The position numbers were made by a program, and so were the translations under genes. The notes under the pieces are model-generated. The model had not been told where the DNA came from. It ran no database searches and worked only from the letters and a program-made list of their open reading frames with translations. A DNA stretch of 64,000 bases from Hanstruepera flava (GTDB lineage Bacteria > Bacteroidota > Bacteroidia > Flavobacteriales > Flavobacteriaceae), in assembly GCF_023634025.1 (NCBI RefSeq), contig NZ_JALJCW010000001.1:1339501-1403500 (forward strand), in the 5' to 3' direction. Shown here piece by piece: positions 54,244-63,673 of the stretch. Each line of letters starts with the position of its first letter. Positions within the stretch are counted from its first letter, which is position 1.

Positions 54244-55113
54244 ATGAAAGGAATAATACTTGCAGGAGGGTCTGGAACACGTCTTCATCCTTTAACCTTG
54301 TCAATAAGCAAACAGTTAATGCCTGTTTATGACAAACCTATGATATATTATCCCCTTTCAACATTAATGTATTCTGGTATTAAGGATATTTTAATTATAT
54401 CGACACCTAAAGATTTACCTTTGTTCCAGGATTTATTGGGAGATGGTAGAAAATATGGATGTAATTTTCAATATGCAGTTCAAGAAGCCCCTAACGGTTT
54501 AGCCGAAGCCTTCATAATTGGAGAGGAATTTATAGGAGATGAAAAGGTGGCTCTTATTTTAGGAGACAACATTTTTTATGGTTCAGGCCTATCAGCACTT
54601 TTGCAAAGTAATAATGATCCAAACGGAGGCATTATATATGCTTATAGGGTCCATGACCCAGAACGTTATGGTGTTGTGGAATTTAATCATGAGGGTCAAG
54701 CTATTTCAATAGAAGAAAAACCTGAAAGCCCAAAATCAAATTATGCGGTTCCTGGAATTTACTTTTACGATAATTCGGTAGTTCAAATAGCAAAAAACAT
54801 TAAACCGAGTTCTAGAGGAGAACTTGAAATTACAGACGTTAATAAAGCCTATTTAAATCAAGGCAATTTAAGTGTAAGTATTCTAGATCGAGGTACAGCT
54901 TGGTTAGATACGGGAACATTTAACTCTTTAATGCAAGCAGCACAGTTTGTTGAGGTAATCGAGGAACGCCAAGGTTTAAAGATTGGCTCTATAGAGGCTG
55001 CGGCCTACGAAATGGGTTATATAACGGAAGAACAATTTGTTAATCTTGCAAAACCGTTGCTAAAAAGTGGCTACGGAAAAAACCTTTTAGGAATGCTTAA
55101 TAAAAAGAAATGA
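54244..55113 (+). CDS. rfbA: Glucose-1-phosphate thymidylyltransferase
   Basis: 289 residues. The nucleotidyltransferase signature [20 protein letters not shown] (residues 8-27) with the substrate Lys is present, followed by [14 protein letters not shown]. It makes dTDP-glucose from glucose 1-phosphate, first step of the rhamnose pathway. Three bases after rfbB and overlapping rfbC by four, hence one operon. Confidence 0.97.
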   Translation: MKGIILAGGSGTRLHPLTLSISKQLMPVYDKPMIYYPLSTLMYSGIKDILIISTPKDLPLFQDLLGDGRKYGCNFQYAVQEAPNGLAEAFIIGEEFIGDEKVALILGDNIFYGSGLSALLQSNNDPNGGIIYAYRVHDPERYGVVEFNHEGQAISIEEKPESPKSNYAVPGIYFYDNSVVQIAKNIKPSSRGELEITDVNKAYLNQGNLSVSILDRGTAWLDTGTFNSLMQAAQFVEVIEERQGLKIGSIEAAAYEMGYITEEQFVNLAKPLLKSGYGKNLLGMLNKKK

Positions 55114-55658
55114 ATGTTTTAGAAACTAAATTAAAGGATTGCTTTATAATCGAACCTAAAGTTCATGAAGATAAACGTGGCTATTTTTTCGAAACGTTCA
55201 ATCTAAAAACATTTCATGACAAAATAGGGTTTAATGTTAATTTTGTTCAAGATAATGAAACGTATTCTTCAAAAGGCGTATTGAGAGGGTTACACTTTCA
55301 AAAAGGTAAATATGCTCAAGCTAAACTTGTTCGTGTTATTAAAGGGTCTGTTTTAGACGTAGCTGTTGACTTAAGACCAAACTCTCCAACCTTCGGTCAA
55401 TATGAAACAGTTGAGCTTTCTGGAGAAAACAAGAAACAGTTTTTTGTTCCGCGTGGATTTGCACATGGTTTTGTGGTTTTAAGTGAAACGGCACTTTTTG
55501 CCTATAAATGCGATAATTTTTATAACAAAGAATCAGAAGGCGGAATAATTTATAACGATACAAGCTTAAATATTAACTGGCAGTTACCCGAAGATCAGTT
55601 GTTACTGTCTGAAAAGGACAAAGTATTACCATCATTAGAATCATTTTTAAATGAATAA
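55110..55658 (+). CDS. rfbC: dTDP-4-dehydrorhamnose 3,5-epimerase
   Basis: 182 residues of the cupin epimerase family. The catalytic [20 protein letters not shown] region contains the His base, and [16 protein letters not shown] with the nearby Tyr of AYKCDNFY completes the active site. It epimerises C3 and C5 of the 4-keto sugar. Overlaps both neighbours. Confidence 0.96.
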   Translation: MNVLETKLKDCFIIEPKVHEDKRGYFFETFNLKTFHDKIGFNVNFVQDNETYSSKGVLRGLHFQKGKYAQAKLVRVIKGSVLDVAVDLRPNSPTFGQYETVELSGENKKQFFVPRGFAHGFVVLSETALFAYKCDNFYNKESEGGIIYNDTSLNINWQLPEDQLLLSEKDKVLPSLESFLNE

Positions 55659-56514
55659 AAGGGTATTGGTTACTGGGTCTAATGGCCAGTTAGGGAAAAG
55701 TATTCAAAAGATAGCAAAAGAAAATAATTACAACCTAGATTTTGTATTTGCCAACAAAGATTTACTGGATATTTCAAAAGAAGAAGAACTAAAAGTTTTT
55801 TTTAAAGAAAACACTTTCGATTATTGTATAAATTGTGCAGCCTATACAGCTGTTGATAAGGCCGAGGAGGAAAAAGAGGAAGCTTTTTTAATAAATGCCG
55901 AATCCGTTAGGTTTTTAGCCATAAATTGTAAAGCACATAATATTATACTCATTCATATTTCAACAGACTTTGTTTTTGATGGATTAAAAAAAGAACCGTA
56001 TTTAGAGGCAGATCAGGTTAATCCAATTAATATTTACGGTGCTTCTAAGCTACAAGGCGAGAAATTTGTACAAAGTATTCTGGATAAATACTATATTATA
56101 AGAACCTCTTGGGTGTATTCTGAATTTGGTAACAACTTTGTAAAAACCATGATACGTTTATCTAATGAAAGAAAAGAGATTTCTGTTGTAGACGATCAAC
56201 TGGGTTGTCCAACTTATGCACCTGATTTGGCACAAGCTATTCTTGAAATTATATGCAAGACTACACAAGCGTTTGGCATATATCATTATTGTAATTCTGG
56301 AAGCATTAGTTGGTTTGAGTTTGCAAAAGCAATCTTTGAAAAAACAGAGACTAGTTGTAGCGTATTGCCTATCTCTTCAGCACTATACGTTTCTAAAGCT
56401 AGAAGACCTCAATATTCAGTTCTAAACACTCAAAAGATCCACAATACCTTTTATTTTAAATCTAAACCGTTCGAAGCGAGTTTAATAAAGTGCTTGCATA
56501 GTATAGTTAAGTAA
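55651..56514 (+). CDS. rfbD: dTDP-4-dehydrorhamnose reductase
   Basis: 287 residues, SDR type: RVLVTGSNGQLGKSIQKI, HISTDFVFDG and YGASKLQGEKFV (YxxxK). It reduces the epimerised 4-keto sugar to dTDP-L-rhamnose, completing the set rfbBACD. Overlaps rfbC by eight bases. Confidence 0.95.
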   Translation: MNKRVLVTGSNGQLGKSIQKIAKENNYNLDFVFANKDLLDISKEEELKVFFKENTFDYCINCAAYTAVDKAEEEKEEAFLINAESVRFLAINCKAHNIILIHISTDFVFDGLKKEPYLEADQVNPINIYGASKLQGEKFVQSILDKYYIIRTSWVYSEFGNNFVKTMIRLSNERKEISVVDDQLGCPTYAPDLAQAILEIICKTTQAFGIYHYCNSGSISWFEFAKAIFEKTETSCSVLPISSALYVSKARRPQYSVLNTQKIHNTFYFKSKPFEASLIKCLHSIVK

Positions 56515-56558
56515 CCGTATCTTAATTTCATTAAGCTAGGATTAACGAATTATTATGG

Positions 56559-56566
56559 TATTTTTG
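56559..56566 (+). promoter_or_regulatory. Candidate -7 promoter element for wecB
   Basis: TATTTTTG matches TAnnTTTG in the 97-base gap between rfbD and wecB, 45 bases before the wecB ATG. Confidence 0.35.
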
Positions 56567-56611
56567 CTGACTAACAGTAAAGAGGAATTTTTAATAAATC
56601 AAACACGTTAA

Positions 56612-57736
56612 ATGACGAAAAACCTTATCATTTTTGGAACTCGTCCTGAAGCCATAAAAATGGCTCCTTTAGTAAAAGAATTCAACAAGTATTCAAATGT
56701 TTTTGAAACGAGAGTTTGTATTACAGCTCAACACAGGGAAATGTTAGATCAAGTTTTGTCTTTTTTTGAAATAAACCCAGATTTTGATTTAGATTTAATG
56801 AAACCTAATCAAAGCTTATATTCATTAACTGCAGATATAATAACACATTTAAAACCTGTATTGGAAGAATTCAAACCAGATTATGTATATGTGCACGGAG
56901 ATACAACAACAACAATGGCAGCAAGTATTGCAGCGTTTTATTCTGGAGCCAAAGTGTGTCATGTTGAAGCTGGTTTAAGAACATTTAATAAGCGATCTCC
57001 ATTTCCTGAAGAGATAAATAGAAGTATTGCGGGATCGGTTTCAGATTATCACTTTGCCCCAACAACAACTTCTAAACAAAATTTGCTTAATGAAAACATA
57101 GCTAATTCTAGTATTTTAGTTACTGGTAATACTGTAATAGATGCACTTCGTTATAGCTCAAACAAAGTAACTTCTGGATCCTATACAGATGAAGAAATTG
57201 AAAATTTAAAAACCAATGTAGACTTATCAAAGAAAGTTATTTTAGTAACGGGGCATAGGAGAGAAAACCATGGTCAGGGTTTTATAAATATTTGTAATGC
57301 CCTTAAGCAAATAGCTGTTGAAAATCCTGATGTTCAAATAATTTACCCTGTTCATCTTAACCCTAAGGTACAAAAACCTGTATACGAACTTTTAGCAGAT
57401 ATTGAAAACATTAAATTAATAGCTCCATTATCATATCCTTCTTTTGTATGGTTGATGAGTCAGTCTTATATCATAGTAACAGATAGTGGTGGCGTCCAAG
57501 AAGAAGCGCCTAGTTTAGGAAAACCTGTTTTGGTTATGAGAGACACCACAGAAAGACCTGAAGCTGTCGAAGCAGGAACTGTTGTTTTGGTTGGTACGAA
57601 TACAAATAAAATAGTGCAAGAAACGAATAAGCTATTGAAAAATAGTGACGATTATTCTAAAATGAGTAAGTTACACAATCCTTATGGCGACGGAAAATCT
57701 TGCAAAAGAATAGTTGAATTTATTTCTAATTTATAA
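56612..57736 (+). CDS. wecB: UDP-N-acetylglucosamine 2-epimerase (non-hydrolysing)
   Basis: 374 residues. Signatures: FGTRPEAIKMAPLVKEF, HVEAGLRTFNKRSPFPEEIN and TDSGGVQEEAPSLGKPVLVM, all typical of WecB. It makes UDP-ManNAc from UDP-GlcNAc. Followed after three bases by wecC, which oxidises that product. Confidence 0.96.
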   Translation: MTKNLIIFGTRPEAIKMAPLVKEFNKYSNVFETRVCITAQHREMLDQVLSFFEINPDFDLDLMKPNQSLYSLTADIITHLKPVLEEFKPDYVYVHGDTTTTMAASIAAFYSGAKVCHVEAGLRTFNKRSPFPEEINRSIAGSVSDYHFAPTTTSKQNLLNENIANSSILVTGNTVIDALRYSSNKVTSGSYTDEEIENLKTNVDLSKKVILVTGHRRENHGQGFINICNALKQIAVENPDVQIIYPVHLNPKVQKPVYELLADIENIKLIAPLSYPSFVWLMSQSYIIVTDSGGVQEEAPSLGKPVLVMRDTTERPEAVEAGTVVLVGTNTNKIVQETNKLLKNSDDYSKMSKLHNPYGDGKSCKRIVEFISNL

Positions 57737-57739
57737 AAC

Positions 57740-58960
57740 ATGAATATAAACCCAAGCGTAGTGATGGTTGGTTTAGGGTACATAGGATTGCCTACCGCAG
57801 CATTAATAGCAAAACACAGAACCTTTGTACATGGGGTAGATATTAACCCACAAGTTGTTGAAACTATTAACGAGGGAAAAATCCATATAGTAGAGCCAGA
57901 ATTAGACACAGCAGTAGCAGAAGCAGTAAAAAACGGATACCTAAAGGCCGCAACAAATCCAGTAGAGGCAAGTACGTATTTAATTGTTGTTCCAACACCC
58001 TTTAAGGGGAAAAACGAACCTGATATTTCATTTGTAGAGGCAGCCACAAAAGCAGTTTTACCTTTGCTAAAAGAAGATGACCTATATATAATTGAATCTA
58101 CTTCGCCTGTTGGCACTACTGAAAAAATGATGAACCTTATTTATTCTGAAAGACCAGAATTACAAGATAAGATAAACATTGCGTATTGCCCCGAAAGGGT
58201 TTTGCCTGGGAATGTAATGTATGAGTTAGTGCATAACGACCGTGTAATTGGAGGTGTAAATGAAAAATCAACAGAAAAAGCTGTTGCTTTCTATAAGCAG
58301 TTTATAAAGGGCAGCTTACATAAAACCAACGCCAGAACAGCAGAAATGTGTAAGTTGGTCGAAAACTCTTCTCGTGATGTGCAAATAGCGTTTGCTAACG
58401 AGCTATCTCTTATTTGTGACAAAGCAGATATTAATGTATGGGAGCTAATTGAATTGGCAAATAAACACCCAAGGGTTAATATTTTGCAACCAGGATGTGG
58501 TGTTGGAGGGCATTGTATCGCTGTTGATCCTTATTTTATTGTGTCTGAGTACCCAATGGAGTCACAAATCATAGGGAAAGCTAGAGAAATTAACAATTAT
58601 AAATCATTTTGGTGTGCAGAAAAAGTCCAGACGGCAAAGTTAGAGTTTGAATTGAAGCATGGATACAAACCAAGCATTGCCTTAATGGGACTTGCTTTTA
58701 AGCCTGACATTGATGACTTGAGAGAATCTCCAGCCAAGTACATTGTCCAAAAAGTACTTCAAAACGCTAACAATGAGGAATATTTTATTGTAGAGCCTAA
58801 TATTGAAGAGCATAAAGTTTTTAAGATAACGAATTACGAACATGCTGCTGATAAAGCAGATATCATAGTGTTTTTAGTAGCCCATAAAGAATTCAAAACA
58901 CTAAATATAGCCGAAGACAAAGTTGTATTAGATTTTTGCGGCATTCAAAATAAAATATAA
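57740..58960 (+). CDS. wecC: UDP-N-acetyl-D-mannosamine dehydrogenase
   Basis: 406 residues, UDP-glucose/ManNAc dehydrogenase family. VMVGLGYIGLPTAALIAKH is the NAD-binding loop; the catalytic Cys is in PGCGVGGHCIAVDPYFIV; the C-terminal UDP-binding domain begins with ALMGLAFKPDIDDLRESP. With WecB it yields UDP-ManNAcA, an acidic sugar for surface glycans. Its stop is adjacent to the cysQ start. Confidence 0.94.
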   Translation: MNINPSVVMVGLGYIGLPTAALIAKHRTFVHGVDINPQVVETINEGKIHIVEPELDTAVAEAVKNGYLKAATNPVEASTYLIVVPTPFKGKNEPDISFVEAATKAVLPLLKEDDLYIIESTSPVGTTEKMMNLIYSERPELQDKINIAYCPERVLPGNVMYELVHNDRVIGGVNEKSTEKAVAFYKQFIKGSLHKTNARTAEMCKLVENSSRDVQIAFANELSLICDKADINVWELIELANKHPRVNILQPGCGVGGHCIAVDPYFIVSEYPMESQIIGKAREINNYKSFWCAEKVQTAKLEFELKHGYKPSIALMGLAFKPDIDDLRESPAKYIVQKVLQNANNEEYFIVEPNIEEHKVFKITNYEHAADKADIIVFLVAHKEFKTLNIAEDKVVLDFCGIQNKI

Positions 58961-59761
58961 ATGATAGTAAGCAGTGAATTAAAAACAGCCATAGAAGCTT
59001 CGTTAAAAGCAGGAAAAGCTATTATGCAGGTATATGATACCGCTTTTGATGTAGAGCTAAAAGATGATAAATCACCTTTAACAGAAGCAGATAAAAGAGC
59101 AAATGATGTTATAAATTCGTTCCTAACTCCTACGGAAACCCCAATAATTTCAGAGGAAAATAAGCAAACAGATTACACCGTTAGAAAAACATGGAAAACA
59201 TGTTGGATTGTTGACCCAGTAGATGGCACCAAAGAGTTTATAAAACGTAATGGAGAATTTACTGTTAACATTGCATTAGTAAACAACAGGAAACCAATTT
59301 TAGGCGTTATTTATGTGCCAGCAGTTAAAACTTTATACTTTGCCAATGTAAAAGAGAAAAAAGCATTTAAAACACATTTAGAATCTCATGATGTTACAGT
59401 TGAAACCATAGTGGAATTAGCAAAACCTTTACAACCGAAGAATGGCAATTCAGATAAGGTTGAGGTTGTAGGAAGCCGTTCTCATATGAGCCAAGAAACT
59501 TTAGGTTTTATTGAACAAATTAAGAAAAAAGGTAAGTCTGTAGAAATTGTTTCAAAAGGAAGTTCGCTAAAATTTTGCCTAGTAGCTGAAGGTAACGCAG
59601 ATGTATATCCTAGATATGCACCGACAATGGAATGGGATACTGCAGCAGGTCAGGCTATATGTAATGCTGTTGGTATAGATGTTTTATCGTATGAAACAAA
59701 CGAACCATTGTTATACAACAAAGAAAACTTACTAAACCCTTGGTTTGTTGTTTCAAAATAA
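58961..59761 (+). CDS. cysQ: 3'(2'),5'-bisphosphate nucleotidase
   Basis: 266 residues, inositol-monophosphatase fold. Metal-binding motifs: SEENKQ, the signature DPVDGTKEFIKRNGEFT and EWDTAAGQAI. It converts PAP (left after PAPS use) to AMP, which prevents PAP inhibition. The start abuts the wecC stop, placing sulfate metabolism genes directly in line with polysaccharide genes. Confidence 0.93.
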   Translation: MIVSSELKTAIEASLKAGKAIMQVYDTAFDVELKDDKSPLTEADKRANDVINSFLTPTETPIISEENKQTDYTVRKTWKTCWIVDPVDGTKEFIKRNGEFTVNIALVNNRKPILGVIYVPAVKTLYFANVKEKKAFKTHLESHDVTVETIVELAKPLQPKNGNSDKVEVVGSRSHMSQETLGFIEQIKKKGKSVEIVSKGSSLKFCLVAEGNADVYPRYAPTMEWDTAAGQAICNAVGIDVLSYETNEPLLYNKENLLNPWFVVSK

Positions 59762-59767
59762 TCAAAG

Positions 59768-60214
59768 ATGGCAAAGTATAAAAAAGAATCTCACGCAAGA
59801 AGCTTGATAAAAGGTGTTTCTTGGAGAATAGTAGCGACAACAGATACTATTTTAGTGGTTCTTTTAGTAACCTGTATTACAGGAAACTGTAGTATTGATC
59901 ATGCTATTAAAATTGGAGCTGCAGAATTTTTAATTAAATTTTTGGTTTATTACGTCCATGAACGTATTTGGCAATTTGTGCGGAATGGTAGAGTAACTTC
60001 AAGAAAAACATTATTTAAAACTATATCTTGGAGAGTAGTTGCAACAACTATGACATTCATAATATCAGGTGCAATATTAAATGCTTATGATGAAATTGCC
60101 TTATATATAGCTGTTACAGAATTGTTTACGAAGTTTGTATTATACTATTTTCATGAACGAATGTGGCTTAAATTACCATTAGGCAAAATTCGTAAAATCT
60201 TTAAGAAAAATTAA
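59768..60214 (+). CDS. Membrane protein with two DUF2061 repeats
   Basis: 148 residues made of two copies of a roughly 60-residue unit. Each begins SLIKGVSWRIVATTDT or TLFKTISWRVVATTMT and ends in the shared VYYVHERIW / LYYFHERMW motif, each with two membrane segments. DUF2061 proteins commonly sit beside cysC/cysD genes in sulfate-activation operons and may be involved in ion transport, but the role is not established. Confidence 0.88.
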   Translation: MAKYKKESHARSLIKGVSWRIVATTDTILVVLLVTCITGNCSIDHAIKIGAAEFLIKFLVYYVHERIWQFVRNGRVTSRKTLFKTISWRVVATTMTFIISGAILNAYDEIALYIAVTELFTKFVLYYFHERMWLKLPLGKIRKIFKKN

Positions 60215-60219
60215 AAACA

Positions 60220-60828
60220 ATGGGTAAAAATATTGTCCCTCATGATTATCAAATTTCAAGTAAAGAACGCAAAAAGCTCAAAGGACATAATGCGTTTTTA
60301 TTGTGGTTTACAGGACTTTCAGGATCTGGAAAATCTACAATAGCCAATGTTGTTGAACAAAAATTATATAATTTAGGAATTCACACCTATACTTTAGATG
60401 GCGATAATATTAGAACAGGTATTAATAAAGACCTATCCTTCTCTCCAATAGATAGAACTGAAAACATTAGAAGAATTGCCGAAGTAGCCAGTTTAATGAT
60501 TGATGCAGGAGTCGTTACTTTAGCTGCATTTGTGTCACCATATAAAAAAGACAGGGAGAACATTAAAACTATCGTTAAAGATGTTAACTTTGTCGAGATT
60601 TACATCAACACGAGCATTGAAGAATGCGAACGTCGTGATGTAAAAGGGCTTTATAAAAAAGCTAGATTAGGAGAAATAGAAAACATGACAGGGATTTCTG
60701 CGCCTTATGAAGCACCAGTACACCCAGACATAGAAATAAAAACGGAAGAAACAACAGTTGATGAAGCAGCTGAAAAAATATTAAAGTTCATTCAAAAAAA
60801 ACTTAAGTATAAGATTAATGAAACATAG
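60220..60828 (+). CDS. cysC: Adenylylsulfate kinase (APS kinase)
   Basis: 202 residues. P-loop FTGLSGSGKSTIANVVEQ (near residue 30), then LDGDNIRTGINKDL and the lid-region FVSPYKKDRENIK. It phosphorylates APS to PAPS. Five bases after the DUF2061 gene and overlapping the next lipoprotein gene by 11 bases. Confidence 0.96.
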   Translation: MGKNIVPHDYQISSKERKKLKGHNAFLLWFTGLSGSGKSTIANVVEQKLYNLGIHTYTLDGDNIRTGINKDLSFSPIDRTENIRRIAEVASLMIDAGVVTLAAFVSPYKKDRENIKTIVKDVNFVEIYINTSIEECERRDVKGLYKKARLGEIENMTGISAPYEAPVHPDIEIKTEETTVDEAAEKILKFIQKKLKYKINET

Positions 60829-61342
60829 TTTAACGTATTTTTTTTTAATACTAATTATCTTTTCTTGTAAAAATGAAGAGAAAACACAAAACATAGGGGT
60901 TCAAGAAACTAAACCCAGTAAAGAATTAGAGGTAAACAACTTTGAAAAATCGTTATTAAGCCTAAAAGACGTTAATGTTAAATTTAATGACTCATTTAAA
61001 ATAAAAAGATTTGGCGCTAAAAAAAAGAACGATAGTGTTTATGCTCTAATATTAAGGTTAGATGAAAATGTTACTGAAGAACAAGTTAAAAAATATAGTA
61101 TAGGTTTAAGATCATATAGTTTTGAATTAAATGATAGTGTAAATTCTTTAAAAAGAGATTTTTCACCTAAAATCACAAAAAAGCAAGGGGCAAAATATAT
61201 TATACTAAATCAAAAGATTAATGGTATTAGATATTTTGATAGTATTGAAGCATACATTTACAAAAGAAGGGATTGGAAAGCTTCAGGGAGATTAGGTACT
61301 ATAATTATTAAGGATATACTATTAGAAGAAAAAGACAAATAA
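60818..61342 (+). CDS. Hypothetical lipoprotein within the cys cluster
   Basis: 174 residues. MKHSLTYFFLILIIFSC is a lipoprotein signal (Cys17). The mature part is a Lys/Asp/Ser-rich beta-strand chain (FKIKRFGAKKKNDSVYALIL, GLRSYSFELNDSVNSL). No family recognised. It overlaps cysC by 11 bases and its stop overlaps the cysD start by one base, so it is locked into the operon, which implies a linked function. Confidence 0.75.
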   Translation: MKHSLTYFFLILIIFSCKNEEKTQNIGVQETKPSKELEVNNFEKSLLSLKDVNVKFNDSFKIKRFGAKKKNDSVYALILRLDENVTEEQVKKYSIGLRSYSFELNDSVNSLKRDFSPKITKKQGAKYIILNQKINGIRYFDSIEAYIYKRRDWKASGRLGTIIIKDILLEEKDK

Positions 61343-62247
61343 TGAGCAAGTATTATTTAAATTATTTAGATGAATTAGAAAGTGAGGCTATTTTTGTTTT
61401 ACGTGAAGTTTGGGCTCAATTTGATAACCCAGTGATTTTATTTTCAGGAGGAAAAGATTCTATCCTAGTAACACATTTAGCAAAAAAGGCATTCTATCCT
61501 GCCAAAATACCTTTTCCATTAATGCATGTTGACACTGGTCACAACTTTCCTGAAACGATTGAGTTTAGAGATAATATTATTAATGAATTGGGCGCTCAAC
61601 TTATTGTTGGTTCTGTACAAGAATCTATTGACGAAGGACGTGTTGCTGAAGAAAAAGGAAAAAACGCAACACGTAATGCACTTCAAATTACGACACTTCT
61701 TGATGCTATTGAGGCAAATAAGATTGATTGTGCTATTGGCGGTGGACGTCGTGATGAAGAAAAAGCAAGAGCTAAAGAGCGTTTCTTCTCTCATAGAGAT
61801 GATTTTGGACAATGGGATCCTAAAAACCAACGACCAGAACTGTGGAATATATTCAACGGAAAGCATTTTGAAGGAGAGCACTTTAGAGCTTTCCCTATAA
61901 GTAACTGGACAGAAATGGATGTTTGGAACTACATAAAACGCGAGAATATTGCCATTCCATCGTTATATTTTGCCCATGAGCGAGAAGTGGTTTGGAGACA
62001 AGACTCATGGATTCCAAATTCTGAATTTTTAGTATTAGAAGACCATGAAGAAGTGGTGACTAAAAAAATACGCTTTAGAACTTTAGGTGATATTACTATT
62101 ACAGGCGGTGTAGAATCTGATGCTGATTCATTAGAGAAAATTGCTGCTGAAGTTGCTGGTATGAGAAATACCGAGCGTGGAAACAGAAGTGACGATAAGC
62201 GTTCAGAGTCTGCAATGGAAGACCGAAAGCGTCAAGGGTATTTTTAA
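61342..62247 (+). CDS. cysD: Sulfate adenylyltransferase subunit 2
   Basis: 301 residues. PP-loop ATPase: SGGKDSILVTHLAKKAF (near residue 34), LMHVDTGHNFPETIEFRD and the family C-terminal SAMEDRKRQGYF. With CysN it converts sulfate and ATP to APS. Between cysD and cysN an SGNH-like gene is inserted, which is unusual because the two subunits normally are adjacent. Confidence 0.97.
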   Translation: MSKYYLNYLDELESEAIFVLREVWAQFDNPVILFSGGKDSILVTHLAKKAFYPAKIPFPLMHVDTGHNFPETIEFRDNIINELGAQLIVGSVQESIDEGRVAEEKGKNATRNALQITTLLDAIEANKIDCAIGGGRRDEEKARAKERFFSHRDDFGQWDPKNQRPELWNIFNGKHFEGEHFRAFPISNWTEMDVWNYIKRENIAIPSLYFAHEREVVWRQDSWIPNSEFLVLEDHEEVVTKKIRFRTLGDITITGGVESDADSLEKIAAEVAGMRNTERGNRSDDKRSESAMEDRKRQGYF

Positions 62248-62251
62248 GGCA

Positions 62252-63673
62252 ATGAGAATAGCATTATTAAAAATATTATTATTTTCCTTTGTTTTTTTTG
62301 TCGTTGCGTTTTTTGTTAATGATATTTTTATAAATAAAAAAATATATTGGTTTAAAAGTGAAGAGTACAAATCTTCTTTCAGTAAGTCTAACCAAATTGA
62401 TGTGGCGTTTTTTGGATCCTCACATGCTTTATGTAGTTATGATCCGAGAGTGATTGAAAATGAAATTAAGAATAGTGCTTTTAATTTTGGCTATGCCAAC
62501 CAACGATTAGTTACTGCAATTCCATTAATAAAAACTACCGTAAAAAATTATGGTATTAATCTAGCAGTTATAGATGTTTTTCAAGCAAGTATGGAGCAAC
62601 CCCCATATAATGATAATGTAAATGCATTTCAACTTAAAACATTTGATTATATGCCTTTATCTCTAAAGAAAATAGTACAACTGAAAAATATTTACGGACC
62701 AGAAGGTGCTTTGTACAATACTCCTTTACTTCGTGAACATGCGTTATGGGATGAAAAATTATTTCAAGATTATTTTAAACTAGCTGAAGACAAAGATTAC
62801 TATAAAGGGTTTTATACTAATACCTCATTTAACGCGAGGTTTTGGAAAAAAATAACTAAAAATACAAAGTTAAATAACAACCCTAAAACATTAGATACAA
62901 TTCAATTAAGTGATTCAAATAAAGCATTAATTAAAGACTTGTTGGGGTTCTTTAGGGAAAACCAAACGCAAGTTATTTTTGTTAATGCTGCTGTTTTTAA
63001 AGGCTATGAATCAAATGAATTTTACACATATAATAATTTGTTAGAGACTTTTTTAAAGTCTTTAGGTATTACTTATATCAATTTAAATGCGCATTATGAC
63101 GAAATCGGATTAACAAAAAAAGATTTTAGGGATTTCAGCCACCTAAACAGTAGTGGCGCATTGAAAGTCACAAAATTTTTAACGAATTTCATTAAAAGTG
63201 AGTTTTCAATTCCCTCAAACACAAAAATTAATTTTAATCAAAACAGATATTTTCACATTGATAAAAGTTTTGAATATGGATTACATTATTTTAAAGCTAG
63301 CAAAAAATTACAACAGAAAATCGAAATAAAAAGTGTTGGCATATATAAAATCAATAATCAATATCTTGAGTTAGTTGTTGAAAAAGGTAAAGAAATTTCT
63401 AAAAATCTTAAAGTAAAAATTACTTACAAAACAGGAGCTTATACAGACAAATATTCTATTAGGGCTTTACCAGTTAAACTCAATAATAATAAGTATTTGA
63501 GCAATTTTAAATTAGATGATAGTATTGAATATGGAGGAAAACAATATTTTATAGTTAGAGTCCCTATTCCAATGGGAGAAGTATATGACTTTAATGTTTT
63601 TATAAAAAATAAAAAAAACAATAATGTCAAAATTATTAAAATAGACACATTAAGACTAGAACATGTTAGATAA
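62252..63673 (+). CDS. Membrane-anchored SGNH/GDSL-like protein inserted between cysD and cysN
   Basis: The frame is open from 62177 inside cysD; the ATG at 62252 starts a membrane anchor ([20 protein letters not shown]) and is preferred, giving 473 residues. [15 protein letters not shown] (Ser of the SGNH block I, near residue 55) and [16 protein letters not shown] near residue 295 (block V DxxH) suggest an SGNH hydrolase or acyltransferase acting outside the inner membrane, like polysaccharide O-acetyl-transferases. The last 130 residues are a beta-rich extension. It is coupled to cysN by an 11-base overlap. Confidence 0.75.
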   Translation: MRIALLKILLFSFVFFVVAFFVNDIFINKKIYWFKSEEYKSSFSKSNQIDVAFFGSSHALCSYDPRVIENEIKNSAFNFGYANQRLVTAIPLIKTTVKNYGINLAVIDVFQASMEQPPYNDNVNAFQLKTFDYMPLSLKKIVQLKNIYGPEGALYNTPLLREHALWDEKLFQDYFKLAEDKDYYKGFYTNTSFNARFWKKITKNTKLNNNPKTLDTIQLSDSNKALIKDLLGFFRENQTQVIFVNAAVFKGYESNEFYTYNNLLETFLKSLGITYINLNAHYDEIGLTKKDFRDFSHLNSSGALKVTKFLTNFIKSEFSIPSNTKINFNQNRYFHIDKSFEYGLHYFKASKKLQQKIEIKSVGIYKINNQYLELVVEKGKEISKNLKVKITYKTGAYTDKYSIRALPVKLNNNKYLSNFKLDDSIEYGGKQYFIVRVPIPMGEVYDFNVFIKNKKNNNVKIIKIDTLRLEHVR

